The translations under genes were made by a program, and so were the position numbers. From Pseudomonas tolaasii NCPPB 2192 (GTDB lineage Bacteria; Pseudomonadota; Gammaproteobacteria; Pseudomonadales; Pseudomonadaceae), in assembly GCF_002813445.1 (NCBI RefSeq), contig NZ_PHHD01000001.1, positions 62,001-126,000 of the forward strand: a stretch of DNA of 64,000 bases, given 5' to 3'. The notes beneath the pieces are model-generated. The model did no database searches. It worked only from the letters and a program-made list of their open reading frames with translations, and had not been told where the DNA came from. Below are positions 1 through 10,440 of this stretch, in pieces. Numbering within the stretch: the stretch's first letter is position 1; each line of letters opens with the position of its first letter.

Positions 1-1
1 G

Positions 2-2134
2 GTGGCGGTGGCCGCCGACCTGCTGGCCCTGACGCTGCTGACCCCGCCGGGTGAGTTCGGCGCCGACGTGGCCATCGGCAGCGCACAACGCTTCGGCGTG
101 CCGCTGGGCTTTGGTGGCCCGCACGCGGCGTATTTCTCCACCAGGGATGCGTTCAAGCGCGACATGCCGGGCCGTCTGGTCGGCGTGTCCGTGGACCGTT
201 TCGGCAAGCCGGCCCTGCGCCTGGCCATGCAAACCCGCGAGCAACATATTCGCCGCGAGAAAGCCACGTCGAACATCTGCACCGCCCAAGTGCTGCTGGC
301 CAACATCGCCAGCATGTACGCCGTGTACCACGGCCCCAAAGGCCTGACCCAGATTGCTCAGCGTGTGCACCAGCTGACCGCGATCCTGGCCAAGGGCTTG
401 ACTGCGCTGGGCCAGAAAGTCGAACAAGCCAACTTCTTCGACACCATCACCCTCAACACCGGCGCCAATACCGCCGCCCTGCACGACAAGGCCCGCGCCC
501 AGCGCATCAACCTGCGTGTTGTGGATAGTGAGCGTCTTGGTGTGTCGGTGGACGAAACCACCACCCAGGCCGACATTGAAACCCTGTGGTCGATCTTTGC
601 CGATGGCAAGGCCCTGCCCGCTTTCGCCGCTCTTGCCAAAAGCGTCGAAAGCACCCTGCCAGCCGGCCTGCTGCGCCAGTCGCCCGTGCTCAGCCACCCG
701 GTGTTCAACCGTTATCACTCCGAAACCGAGCTGATGCGCTACCTGCGCAAGCTGGCCGACAAGGACCTGGCGCTGGACCGCACCATGATCCCGCTGGGCT
801 CGTGCACCATGAAGCTCAACGCCGCCAGCGAAATGATCCCGGTGACCTGGGCCGAGTTCGGCGCCCTGCACCCGTTCGCCCCGGCCGAGCAAAGCGCCGG
901 CTACCTGGAGCTGACCTCCGACCTGGAAGCCATGCTCTGCGCGGCCACCGGTTACGACGCGATCTCCCTGCAACCGAACGCCGGTTCCCAGGGTGAATAC
1001 GCAGGCTTTTTGGCCATCCGTGCCTACCATCAGAGCCGTGGCGATGAGCGCCGCGACATCTGCCTGATCCCGTCGTCCGCCCACGGCACCAACCCGGCCA
1101 CCGCCAACATGGCCGGCATGCGCGTGGTGGTCACCGCCTGCGACGCCCGTGGCAACGTCGACATCGAAGACCTGCGCGCCAAGGCCATCGAGCACCGCGA
1201 TCATCTGGCGGCGCTGATGATCACCTACCCGTCCACCCACGGCGTGTTCGAGGAAGGCATCCGCGAAATCTGCGGCATCATTCACGACAACGGCGGCCAG
1301 GTGTACATCGACGGCGCCAACATGAATGCCATGGTCGGCCTGTGCGCACCGGGCAAGTTCGGCGGCGACGTGTCCCACCTGAACCTGCACAAGACCTTCT
1401 GCATTCCTCACGGTGGCGGTGGCCCGGGCGTTGGCCCGATTGGCGTCAAGTCGCATCTCACGCCGTTCCTGCCAGGCCACGCGGCCATGGAACGCAAGGA
1501 AGGCGCGGTGTGCGCAGCGCCATTCGGCAGCGCGAGCATTCTGCCGATCACCTGGATGTACATCAGCATGATGGGCGGCGCGGGCCTCAAGCGCGCTTCG
1601 CAGTTGGCGATTTTGAATGCCAACTACATTTCCCGTCGCCTCGAAGAGCACTACCCGGTGCTCTACACCGGCAGCAACGGCCTGGTCGCGCATGAATGCA
1701 TCCTGGACCTGCGCCCGTTGAAAGACAGCAGCGGCATCAGCGTGGACGACGTGGCCAAGCGCCTGATCGACTTCGGCTTCCATGCGCCGACCATGTCGTT
1801 CCCGGTGGCCGGCACCTTGATGATCGAGCCGACCGAAAGTGAATCCAGGGAAGAGCTGGACCGCTTCTGCAACGCCATGATCGCCATCCGCGAAGAAATC
1901 CGCGCGGTGGAAAACGGCACCCTGGACAAGGACGACAACCCGCTGAAAAACGCGCCGCACACCGCCGCGGAGCTGGTGGGCGAGTGGAGCCATCCGTACA
2001 GCCGTGAACAAGCGGTGTACCCAGTGGCCTCGTTGATCGAAGCCAAGTACTGGCCGCCGGTTGGGCGTGTGGACAACGTGTTTGGTGATCGCAACCTGGT
2101 GTGCGCTTGCCCGTCGATCGAGAGCTACGCGTAA
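2..2134 (+). CDS. gcvP: Glycine dehydrogenase (P protein), 5' truncated
   Basis: PLP-dependent P protein of the glycine cleavage system; it decarboxylates glycine and passes the aminomethyl group to the lipoyl arm of GcvH. The open frame runs off the left edge, so about 710 of the usual ~950 residues are present and the missing part is N-terminal; the GTG at base 2 is not a real start. The PLP-lysine motif HLNLHKTFCIPHGGGGPG is visible, with the lysine at about residue 464 of the fragment. The second-half signature GSCTMKLNAASEM is also present. It is followed by sdaA and gcvT on the same strand, separated from sdaA by a palindromic repeat. gcvH is expected just outside the window. Identity is certain; only the 5' end is missing. 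Confidence 0.97.
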   Translation: MAVAADLLALTLLTPPGEFGADVAIGSAQRFGVPLGFGGPHAAYFSTRDAFKRDMPGRLVGVSVDRFGKPALRLAMQTREQHIRREKATSNICTAQVLLANIASMYAVYHGPKGLTQIAQRVHQLTAILAKGLTALGQKVEQANFFDTITLNTGANTAALHDKARAQRINLRVVDSERLGVSVDETTTQADIETLWSIFADGKALPAFAALAKSVESTLPAGLLRQSPVLSHPVFNRYHSETELMRYLRKLADKDLALDRTMIPLGSCTMKLNAASEMIPVTWAEFGALHPFAPAEQSAGYLELTSDLEAMLCAATGYDAISLQPNAGSQGEYAGFLAIRAYHQSRGDERRDICLIPSSAHGTNPATANMAGMRVVVTACDARGNVDIEDLRAKAIEHRDHLAALMITYPSTHGVFEEGIREICGIIHDNGGQVYIDGANMNAMVGLCAPGKFGGDVSHLNLHKTFCIPHGGGGPGVGPIGVKSHLTPFLPGHAAMERKEGAVCAAPFGSASILPITWMYISMMGGAGLKRASQLAILNANYISRRLEEHYPVLYTGSNGLVAHECILDLRPLKDSSGISVDDVAKRLIDFGFHAPTMSFPVAGTLMIEPTESESREELDRFCNAMIAIREEIRAVENGTLDKDDNPLKNAPHTAAELVGEWSHPYSREQAVYPVASLIEAKYWPPVGRVDNVFGDRNLVCACPSIESYA

Positions 2135-2141
2135 CACGGCC

Positions 2142-2247
2142 AATGTGGGAGCTGGCTTTTGTGGGAGCTGGCTTGCCTGCGATGCAGGCACCTCGGTCTA
2201 TCAGGTAGACCAAGGTGATGCTATCGCAGGCAAGCCAGCTCCCACAT
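2142..2247. repeat. REP/REPIN-type palindrome between gcvP and sdaA
   Basis: Two inverted copies of GTGGGAGCTGGCTTGCCTGCGAT (arms about 2161-2183 and 2223-2245) enclose roughly 40 bp. A partial extra copy, GTGGGAGCTGGCTTTT, sits directly in front at 2145-2160. The arrangement matches REP doublets (REPINs) of fluorescent pseudomonads. It lies inside a likely operon and would fold into a stable hairpin in the transcript, so it could affect gcvP mRNA stability or read-through. Confidence 0.85.
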
Positions 2248-2309
2248 GGACCGCCTCCACAGTTGGACCGATTACCTTCAAAAAATAATAAGAAACCGGA
2301 GAACAACTC

Positions 2310-3686
<1,377 letters not shown>

Positions 3687-3724
3687 TGCCCAAGGCGCGC
3701 CAGCACGTTTTTCAGGAGCTGAAT

Positions 3725-4849
3725 ATGTCCACCGAAACCCTGTTGAAAACCCCATTGCACGCGCTGCACATTGAGCTGGGCGCCCGCATGGTGCCCTTCG
3801 CCGGCTACGACATGCCGGTGCAATACCCGCTGGGCGTGATGAAAGAACACTTGCATACCCGCGATCAGGCCGGGCTGTTTGATGTGTCGCACATGGGCCA
3901 GATTCGCCTGACCGGCGCCAATGCCGCCAAGGCTCTGGAGACTCTGGTGCCCGTCGACATTATCGACCTGCCCGTGGGCATGCAGCGATACGCCATGTTC
4001 ACAGACGAACAGGGCGGCATTCTCGACGACCTGATGGTGGCCAACCTGGGCAACGACGAGTTGTTCCTGGTGGTCAACGCCGCCTGCAAAGACCAGGATC
4101 TGGCCCACCTGCGCAAGCACATCGGTGACCAGTGCACCATTGAGCCGCTGTTTGAAGAACGCGCCCTGCTCGCCCTGCAAGGCCCGGCAGCCGTGAAAGT
4201 GCTGGCGCGCCTGGCGCCGGAAGTCACCAAAATGACGTTTATGCAATTTGCCACCCTGCGCCTGCTGGGCGTGGACTGCTACGTCAGCCGCTCGGGCTAC
4301 ACCGGTGAAGACGGTTTCGAAATTTCCGTACCCGCTGCCAACGCCGAGAGCCTGGCGCGCAGCCTGCTGGCCGAGACCGAAGTGCAGGCCATCGGCCTGG
4401 GGGCCCGTGACTCGCTGCGCCTGGAGGCCGGCCTGTGCCTGTACGGCCACGACATGAACACCGACACCACGCCGATTGAAGCCAGCCTGCTGTGGGCGAT
4501 CTCCAAGGCTCGTCGTGCCGAGGGCGTGCGTGCCGGCGGTTTCCCGGGCGCCGACCGCATCTTCACTCAGCAGCAAGCCGGCGTGAGCCGCAAGCGCGTA
4601 GGCCTGCTGCCACAAGAGCGCACACCGGTGCGCGAAGGCGCAGAAATCGTCGACGAGAAGGGCACGGTGATCGGCCGCGTGTGCAGCGGCGGCTTTGGCC
4701 CCACGTTGGGCGGCCCGCTGGCCATGGGTTATCTGGACAGCGCTTTCATCGCTCTGGATACCGAAGTGTCTGCATTGGTACGTGGGAAAAAGGTGCCTCT
4801 GCGTGTAAGTAAAATGCCATTTGTACCGCAACGTTACTATCGCGGCTGA
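3725..4849 (+). CDS. gcvT: Glycine cleavage system T protein (aminomethyltransferase)
   Basis: Transfers the methylene group from GcvH-bound aminomethyl-lipoate to tetrahydrofolate and releases ammonia. From the ATG at 3725 the product is 374 residues, normal for the family. An in-frame ATG at 3680 overlaps the sdaA stop and is less likely because the ribosome site (CAGGAG) lies just before 3725. Family motifs include the folate-domain start TPLHALHIELGARMVPFAGY, FDVSHMG near residue 55 and SGYTGEDGFEI near residue 200. It is the last gene of the gcv operon, 38 bp after sdaA. Confidence 0.96.
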   Translation: MSTETLLKTPLHALHIELGARMVPFAGYDMPVQYPLGVMKEHLHTRDQAGLFDVSHMGQIRLTGANAAKALETLVPVDIIDLPVGMQRYAMFTDEQGGILDDLMVANLGNDELFLVVNAACKDQDLAHLRKHIGDQCTIEPLFEERALLALQGPAAVKVLARLAPEVTKMTFMQFATLRLLGVDCYVSRSGYTGEDGFEISVPAANAESLARSLLAETEVQAIGLGARDSLRLEAGLCLYGHDMNTDTTPIEASLLWAISKARRAEGVRAGGFPGADRIFTQQQAGVSRKRVGLLPQERTPVREGAEIVDEKGTVIGRVCSGGFGPTLGGPLAMGYLDSAFIALDTEVSALVRGKKVPLRVSKMPFVPQRYYRG

Positions 4850-5242
4850 TGGACTGTTCCTATAAGTAACGCTGTTGCGTCGGCGTGCACTAAACTGTCA
4901 CGCAACCGCCATAAAACAGTGCATTGACGATAGTCAATACAATAGGAACTAACCTATAACAAGTGACCAACTCTATCGAATAAAAGGGATCCACATTGTG
5001 GATAAAAGTATCATCAAGCCAAGCAAAACCAAGGCTTTTGCCAGGGCTTGTTTTTTCTCTATTAGTTGGCGTAGAGTTTGGTCACTGTGTTTGCATGGGT
5101 CGCTTGGAACCTGGACCTGGGCAGTAGCTTAAGAAGTTTGCTACAACCCGTTCGATGTCTCTTACTTTCCTGCAACTCAGCCCAGTACTCTTTCATGTGA
5201 AAGGGGCTGTCATTAATTTTTAGCGTCAAAGGAAAGAAGAAA
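4850..5242 (+). other. Intergenic region: gcv terminator-like hairpin and long csp leader
   Basis: No gene is seen in these 393 bases. A nested stem (CAAGCC at 5015-5020 with GGCTTG at 5045-5050, inside it GCAAAA with TTTTGC) is followed by six T at 5051-5056. It looks like a rho-independent terminator 165 nt after gcvT, or an attenuator. The ~185 nt between it and the cold-shock gene are AT-richer than the surroundings. They probably carry the promoter and a long untranslated leader, a usual feature of cspA-type genes. I could not place a convincing -35/-10 pair. Confidence 0.5.
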
Positions 5243-5455
5243 ATGGCTGAACGTCAGAGCGGTACCGTCAAGTGGTTTAACGACGAGAAAGGGTTTGGTT
5301 TTATCACTCCAGAAAGCGGTCCGGATCTGTTCGTCCATTTCCGCGCTATCCAGGGCAACGGCTTCAAGAGCCTGAAAGAAGGCCAGAAAGTGACCTTCGT
5401 TGCTGTGCAAGGCCAGAAAGGCATGCAGGCTGACGAAGTACAAGCAGAAGGCTGA
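5243..5455 (+). CDS. Cold-shock protein, CspA family
   Basis: A single cold-shock domain of 70 residues, a small RNA/ssDNA-binding beta-barrel that acts as an RNA chaperone. RNP1 (KGFGFI) and RNP2 (LFVHF) are intact and the start is SGTVKWFNDEKG after a short Met-Ala-Glu lead. The AAGGAAAGAAGAAA stretch just before ATG gives a strong ribosome site. A long leader and a rho-independent terminator right behind the stop suggest a monocistronic unit. Which of the several Pseudomonas csp paralogues it is cannot be decided by eye. Confidence 0.96.
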   Translation: MAERQSGTVKWFNDEKGFGFITPESGPDLFVHFRAIQGNGFKSLKEGQKVTFVAVQGQKGMQADEVQAEG

Positions 5456-5468
5456 TCCTTCCTGCTAC

Positions 5469-5503
5469 AAAAAGCCCCTGATGGTGACATCAGGGGCTTT
5501 TTT
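5469..5503 (+). terminator. Rho-independent terminator of the csp gene
   Basis: A perfect stem (AAAGCCCCTGATG against CATCAGGGGCTTT) with a GTGA loop is followed by a T-run. It begins 14 nt after the cold-shock stop codon. Confidence 0.93.
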
Positions 5504-5550
5504 ATGCGCGTTTGTTCGTAGAATGGCTGTTTTATTCCGAGAGCCCTGCC

Positions 5551-6039
5551 ATGTCCAAACCCTTGCTGAACCCTCAGGGCGAGTTTCCCCCCGTCGGCCT
5601 TGGACGGCGCCTGGCAGCGATGTTCTATGACTTCCTGCTGTGCACCGCCCTGTTGATCGTCACCGCATTCCTCTACAAGCTGGTGTGGATCGCATTTGTG
5701 GGCGAAGCCAAAATGCGCACGCTGACCGAGTCCGGCGCGCTGGACGGTGACCCCTTGCTGTCGACGATTTTGTTGTTTGTGCTGTTCGGCTTCTTTGCCA
5801 AATTCTGGACCCATTCCGGGCAGACGCTGGGCATGCAGGTGTGGGGCGTACGCGTGCAAAACGCCGACGGCTCGCGCATCAGCCTGTGGCAGGCGCTGCT
5901 GCGGTTTGTGGTGTCGATTGCGTCGTGGTTGTGTGTGGGGCTGGGGTTTGTCTGGTCGCTGTTTGATAAGCGCAAACGCAGCTGGCATGACATCTACTCG
6001 GACACGCAGTTGGTGCGGATTCCGAAGCAGAAGAAGTAG
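5551..6039 (+). CDS. RDD family integral membrane protein
   Basis: A 162-residue protein with three hydrophobic segments (about residues 22-45, 68-90 and 113-135) and the RDD-family pattern: GLGRRLAAMFYDFLL near the N-terminus and RKRSWHDIYSDTQLV near the C-terminus. RDD proteins are small inner-membrane proteins of poorly defined role. The start at 5551 (MSKPLL) removes 13 upstream codons that overlap the csp terminator. It probably forms its own transcript. A second, longer RDD gene lies at 53160 in a different context. Confidence 0.9.
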   Translation: MSKPLLNPQGEFPPVGLGRRLAAMFYDFLLCTALLIVTAFLYKLVWIAFVGEAKMRTLTESGALDGDPLLSTILLFVLFGFFAKFWTHSGQTLGMQVWGVRVQNADGSRISLWQALLRFVVSIASWLCVGLGFVWSLFDKRKRSWHDIYSDTQLVRIPKQKK

Positions 6040-6062
6040 CCCAAGAACACCGTAGAACAACT

Positions 6063-6149
6063 GTGGGAGCTGGCTTGCCTGCGAGAGCGTCAGTGCAGTC
6101 ACTGCAATATTGACTGATAGACCGCTATCGCAGGCAAGCCAGCTCCCAC
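6063..6149. repeat. REP/REPIN-type palindrome at the 3' end of nadA
   Basis: Inverted copies of GTGGGAGCTGGCTTGCCTGCGA (arms 6063-6084 and 6128-6149) are separated by 43 bp. The doublet fills the gap between the convergent RDD and nadA genes and abuts the nadA stop codon, so its hairpin will sit at the 3' end of both messages. Confidence 0.87.
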
Positions 6150-6152
6150 ATT

Positions 6153-7211
6153 TCAGGCGTTACCGGCAAGTTTGAGGCGTGCAGCCTGGGTGAAATCCAG
6201 CATGCGCTTGAGCGGGCGCACGGCGTGGGGGATGACCGACGGCTCGACGAAAATCTCGTTGCTGCCCTCGCGCAGGCACTGCAGCGTACGCTCCAGCGTG
6301 TTCATCGCCATCCACGGGCAATGTGCGCAACTGCGGCACGCAGCGCCGTTGCCGGCGGTGGGCGCTTCGACGAAGACCTTGTCCGGGCACAGCTGCTGCA
6401 TCTTGTAGAAGATGCCGCGGTCGGTGGCCACGATGAAGGTTTTGTTCGGCAAGCGCTGTGCTGCGGCGATCAACTGGCTGGTGGACCCCACCGCATCGGC
6501 CAGCTCGATCACCGACGTCGGCGACTCCGGGTGCACCAGGATCGCGGCGTCCGGGTACAGCGCCTTCATGTCTTCAAGCTGCTTGGACTTGAATTCCTCA
6601 TGGACGATGCACGCGCCGTCCCACAGCAGCATGTCGGCACCGGTCTGGCGCTGAATGTAGGTGCCCAGGTGCTTGTCCGGGCCCCAGATGATCGTCTCGC
6701 CGTTATCCATCAGGCTTTCGACGATTTCCAGCGCGCAACTGGAGGTCACCACCCAATCGGCACGGGCTTTGACCGCCGCCGAGGTGTTGGCGTAGACCAC
6801 CACCGTGCGCTCGGGATGCTGGTCGCAGAATGCCGAAAACTCATCCACCGGGCAGCCCAGGTCCAGCGAGCACGTGGCTTCCAGGGTCGGCATGAGGATG
6901 CGTTTTTCGGGGGTAAGAATTTTGGCGGTCTCGCCCATGAAACGCACACCGGCCACCAGTACGGTCTTGGCCGGGTGAGCCGCGCCGAAGCGGGCCATTT
7001 CCAGGGAGTCGGACACGCAACCGCCGGTTTCTTCGGCCAGGGCCTGAATCACCGGGTCACAATAGAAGTGGGCAACCAGCACCGCGTCTTGAGCTTTCAG
7101 CTCGGCGGCGATGGCGGCGCGCAGGCTCGCCTCTTCATCGGCGCTCAAGGCCTTGGGCTGCTTGGCGTCGAGGTGGGCTTGAACCAGAAGGCGTTCGGAA
7201 ATTTGCGTCAT
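6153..7211 (-). CDS. nadA: Quinolinate synthase
   Basis: Condenses iminoaspartate with dihydroxyacetone phosphate to quinolinate, the second step of de novo NAD synthesis in the cytoplasm. From the ATG at 7211 (MTQISERL) the product has 352 residues. An upstream in-frame extension to 7313 has no family resemblance. The cysteines expected to hold the [4Fe-4S] cluster appear in TCSLDLGCPVDEF, VVTSSCALEI and CRSCAHCPWM. The AHFYCDP and ETGGCVSDSLEMA motifs of the family are intact. It looks monocistronic; its partner nadB is not in the window. Confidence 0.97.
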   Translation of the reverse strand: MTQISERLLVQAHLDAKQPKALSADEEASLRAAIAAELKAQDAVLVAHFYCDPVIQALAEETGGCVSDSLEMARFGAAHPAKTVLVAGVRFMGETAKILTPEKRILMPTLEATCSLDLGCPVDEFSAFCDQHPERTVVVYANTSAAVKARADWVVTSSCALEIVESLMDNGETIIWGPDKHLGTYIQRQTGADMLLWDGACIVHEEFKSKQLEDMKALYPDAAILVHPESPTSVIELADAVGSTSQLIAAAQRLPNKTFIVATDRGIFYKMQQLCPDKVFVEAPTAGNGAACRSCAHCPWMAMNTLERTLQCLREGSNEIFVEPSVIPHAVRPLKRMLDFTQAARLKLAGNA

Positions 7212-7392
7212 GTTCGCAAGACCTGCAGGCGCAGTTGCGCGAAAGTCGAGTGTACCACCGGCTCTGGAGCCCTTCGGGCGCCGCCGGACGAAGTGATTGT
7301 GTTCATCAAGCACGGGTGAAGCTGCGCAAGGCTACAGAATATCGAATCGATTCAAAAGCCTAATCTGGCATCCAGGCGCACGCCTGTCGGGC

Positions 7393-7429
7393 AAAAAAAA
7401 CGGGAAGGCCCAGTGATGAGCCTTCCCGC
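7393..7429 (-). terminator. Rho-independent terminator for the 525-residue unknown gene
   Basis: Stem CGGGAAGGC (7401-7409) pairs with GCCTTCCCG (7420-7428). Read on the minus strand it is followed by eight T (7393-7400). It sits 18 bp past the stop codon of the gene ending at 7447. Confidence 0.92.
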
Positions 7430-7446
7430 TTTCGTGGCGCGCAACC

Positions 7447-9024
7447 TCAGTACATCAGTACAGCGGGATAGTCATGTAGCAGCACCGAATCCTGCATGGC
7501 CGCCAGGGCGTCTTTCAAGGTTGATTGCTCCCGCGCGTCCTTGGACTTTTCAACTGCCTGGGCTGCGTGCTCCAGCAACGCCAGGTAGTCGCGTTTGGAT
7601 GAGCCATCTTTGGGCACCACCGTGTCTGACACCAACTGGGCCATCTCGTACTTCTGGGTCCGGGTGTTCTGCACCGCCGACTGCGACACAGAAGCACTCG
7701 CCAGTTGGCCATCCTTATAGGAGAAGCTCGCGGTGCTGCTGGCCTTGTCCTGCACGTGCACATACAGGTAGTTCTGCGATTCGCGGGTGCCATCCAACAC
7801 CGGTGGCTCGCCACCGCTGAGGCTTTTGTGGAAGTTTGCCGACAGCACCGACTGCTGGTTCTGGGTCACGCTGCGGTCCGCGCTGCTGCGGCCATTGACC
7901 TGGGTGTTCTGCGACACGGTGTAGGAGAAGCTGTCGACTTCCTTAGGACGCATTGCGTTGGACGCACCGACGGCCTGCTTGATCGAAGCCTTGAAGTCCG
8001 CCAGCCCTGTCAGCAAACCTTTGTCGTTCGGGTTGTTGCTCAATGCATTCGTTGCGCCAGGGCGTTGGGGATAGTTGCTGTTCATGGCGCTGAACGCATC
8101 CTTGAACATCGCCATCAAATCAGCATTGGCGCTACCGCGCTCTTGCACCCGGTCGAACTGGGCGAGGTAGGTTTTCAGCGCGTTGGCTTGCTGTTTGGCG
8201 TCACCCTGTATTGCGGTGTTTTTCAGGTCTACGGCCAGGTCGATGTCACCAGCCGGGCCACTCATACGTGTGGTGCGGGTTTGGCTGTCGGCGTGGAACG
8301 CCAGGCTCAGGTCCTCGTCCGCCTGGTTTTTGAGCTTGGCGGCGAGGTCCACCGACTTCAGCACGTGGGTGTCGAACTGAGTCAGTTTGCTCAGGTCGAG
8401 TTTCGGCGGTACGGCGGTCAACCCATCGACCGACGCCTGGAACGCCGCCCCCAATTGGCCGACGGCCTTGAGTTCATCCGCGGTCAAATCGCCGCCGTCG
8501 ACGGTGGCCTGCACGCCCAAGCCGTGTTTCTGACTGAACAGGCTGAACGTCACCGTCTTGCCGCTGGCGGTCTTGATGCTGAGGCTGATTTGGTTGTCGG
8601 CCTTGCTGTGCAACACCGCATGGTCGGCCTTGATCCCGCCCGTATCAACGGCACGCTCTGCCGTGGTGTTGAGCACCGATTGTGAAATCCCCGCCCCGCC
8701 GCCCCCGGTGAACTGATCCACCAACGCAGCACCGAGGCCGCTGTAACGGCTGGCCGTGGAGATTGAACCGAAGCGTTGGCTGATCACCTGGGTGACTGCG
8801 TCCTGAATATCGTTTTCCCAGGCCCACACGGTTTCGCGGCCGGGGAGCTGCCCGTTTTTGGAATAGAGATCGATAACGTCGGCCACGGGATTTCCAAGGC
8901 TGACCACGGAAGACGGCCGGGCCGGTGAGACGTCGAGGGTGTTCGCAAGCGCTGCCGGCGGTGAGGTCGTGGCGGCGCGAAGAATGAGGGGATTGGTCGC
9001 GATGATCGGCGTTAGCGTAGTCAT
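7447..9024 (-). CDS. Cysteine-free 525-residue protein of unknown function
   Basis: I do not recognise this protein. It has 525 residues, no cysteine, no obvious signal peptide and no clear membrane segment. The N-terminal ~45 residues are rich in Ala, Thr, Pro and Ser. A folded-looking part with VWAWENDIQDAV follows near residue 67. The middle is Lys/Asp/Gln/Ala-rich and helical in character. The C-terminal third is rich in Ser, Thr and Gln with short alternating hydrophobic stretches (SFSYTVSQNTQV, ASFSYKDGQLASASVS). Absence of cysteine together with this composition is common in exported proteins without a cleaved signal, but that is only a hint. It has its own terminator and a gap of 129 bp to the FadL gene upstream, so it is probably separately transcribed. 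Coding is certain; function is not known. Confidence 0.85.
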   Translation of the reverse strand: MTTLTPIIATNPLILRAATTSPPAALANTLDVSPARPSSVVSLGNPVADVIDLYSKNGQLPGRETVWAWENDIQDAVTQVISQRFGSISTASRYSGLGAALVDQFTGGGGAGISQSVLNTTAERAVDTGGIKADHAVLHSKADNQISLSIKTASGKTVTFSLFSQKHGLGVQATVDGGDLTADELKAVGQLGAAFQASVDGLTAVPPKLDLSKLTQFDTHVLKSVDLAAKLKNQADEDLSLAFHADSQTRTTRMSGPAGDIDLAVDLKNTAIQGDAKQQANALKTYLAQFDRVQERGSANADLMAMFKDAFSAMNSNYPQRPGATNALSNNPNDKGLLTGLADFKASIKQAVGASNAMRPKEVDSFSYTVSQNTQVNGRSSADRSVTQNQQSVLSANFHKSLSGGEPPVLDGTRESQNYLYVHVQDKASSTASFSYKDGQLASASVSQSAVQNTRTQKYEMAQLVSDTVVPKDGSSKRDYLALLEHAAQAVEKSKDAREQSTLKDALAAMQDSVLLHDYPAVLMY

Positions 9025-9153
9025 GACAGTCCGTGTCCTAAAAGCTGATTAGTCTTCAATCTAACCAAGACATGCCGCGATTGACAGCATTGAGGTCAAA
9101 ACTTACGACAAAGGACCCCGCCAAAAAACTGGCCCTTTGCCGTTATCCACAGA

Positions 9154-10440
9154 TCAGAAGCGGTAAGTCACCGAACCACCAAAACCATTGGCACTGTTTT
9201 CATACTTGGCGTCGTAGGTCAGCGCCAACTGAGGATTGTTGTCGTGCACCTTGATTGGCTCTTCCTTCAGGTAGGAATAGGCCACGTCAAAGGTCAGGTT
9301 ATCCACAGGCGTCCACCCGGCACCGAGGCTGAATACGGTGCGATCGCCCGTAGGAATACGTACGGATCGATCAGTGTTGTTGGTCGGTGTCTGGTCAACG
9401 GAGAAGCCCGTGCGCAGAACCAGTTGCTTGTTGAGCTGATACGACAGGCCGATAGCGTGGGACCACGTGTCGTGCCAGTGCTGCTCTTCGGTAATCGAAT
9501 CCAGGCCTGCCAACTCAGCGGTAATGTCGGACACGCCGGAGTTGTTGACCGTGATCTTTTTCAACTGACTCCAGCGGGTGTAAGTGCTGCCCACATAGAG
9601 GGTCAGGGCATCGCTCAACTGATGCGTCACCGAGAAGTCCACGGAAGATGGCGTGGTGACGTTGAGCTTGGCGTCGTACTTCTGCGGCCCGCCGTCGAGG
9701 AGGTCGGTCAGCACGCCAGAGGCATTGGTGTGACCGGTCAGGTGATAGACCACTTGCGAATGGTAGGTGACGCCGATGCGCGTCGTGTCCAGGGCCTGCA
9801 CCAGGATACCGGCGTTGAAACCCGTGGCGGTGTCGTCGCCCTTGATCTTGGCGGTTTCAGTGCCGAGGCCGAAGGCCGGCACTTTGGAATCCAGCTCGCC
9901 GCTGATCTTGTTGAACGTCGGGCCGAAACCTACCGAAACCTTGTCGTTGAAGGCATAGCTGACCGTTGGCTGCACGGTGATGACCTGAACCTTGCTCTTG
10001 TTGCCAAAGCCGTTGCCCTGGAAGCTGTGCTCATAGTCCGTGATCAAGCCAAACGGCGCGTAGACCCCAAGGCCAAACGCCCAGTGTTCGTCGATTGGCG
10101 TGACCAGATAGCCCATCGGCACGGCAATGCCGGGGACCATGTCACCCTTGTTGGTGCCAGGGTTATCCTGGCCGCCTTGTGAGGAACTGGCGTCTTTGAT
10201 GTGCGAAGAGGCATCAAGGTAGGTCGCCCCGATGCTCACTTCATTCTGTTTAATGCGGGACATGCCCGCCGGGTTGCCGAACACCGTGCTGGCGTCATCG
10301 GCGGAAGAAGAACGACCGGCGTAGCCAGTACCCATTGAACTGACGCTTTGTTCATTGAGTGAAAAACCACCGGCAAACAGTTGTGTGGAGGCGAGCGAAA
10401 TGGAGAGCGCCAAGGCGCCTTTTAGAGTTTTTTTATTCAT
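9154..10440 (-). CDS. FadL/OmpP1/TodX-family outer-membrane hydrophobic-compound channel
   Basis: A beta-barrel of the outer membrane that lets long-chain fatty acids or other hydrophobic molecules diffuse in. The 428 residues start with a signal peptide ending at about FAGG (residue 25), followed by FSLNEQSVSSMGTGYAGRSS, the plug region of FadL proteins. The NPA motif (VFGNPAGMSRI) near residue 57 is diagnostic. The protein ends in an aromatic residue (VTYRF), as needed for BAM-dependent insertion. It stands alone between two unrelated genes. The substrate cannot be told from sequence. Confidence 0.93.
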   Translation of the reverse strand: MNKKTLKGALALSISLASTQLFAGGFSLNEQSVSSMGTGYAGRSSSADDASTVFGNPAGMSRIKQNEVSIGATYLDASSHIKDASSSQGGQDNPGTNKGDMVPGIAVPMGYLVTPIDEHWAFGLGVYAPFGLITDYEHSFQGNGFGNKSKVQVITVQPTVSYAFNDKVSVGFGPTFNKISGELDSKVPAFGLGTETAKIKGDDTATGFNAGILVQALDTTRIGVTYHSQVVYHLTGHTNASGVLTDLLDGGPQKYDAKLNVTTPSSVDFSVTHQLSDALTLYVGSTYTRWSQLKKITVNNSGVSDITAELAGLDSITEEQHWHDTWSHAIGLSYQLNKQLVLRTGFSVDQTPTNNTDRSVRIPTGDRTVFSLGAGWTPVDNLTFDVAYSYLKEEPIKVHDNNPQLALTYDAKYENSANGFGGSVTYRF

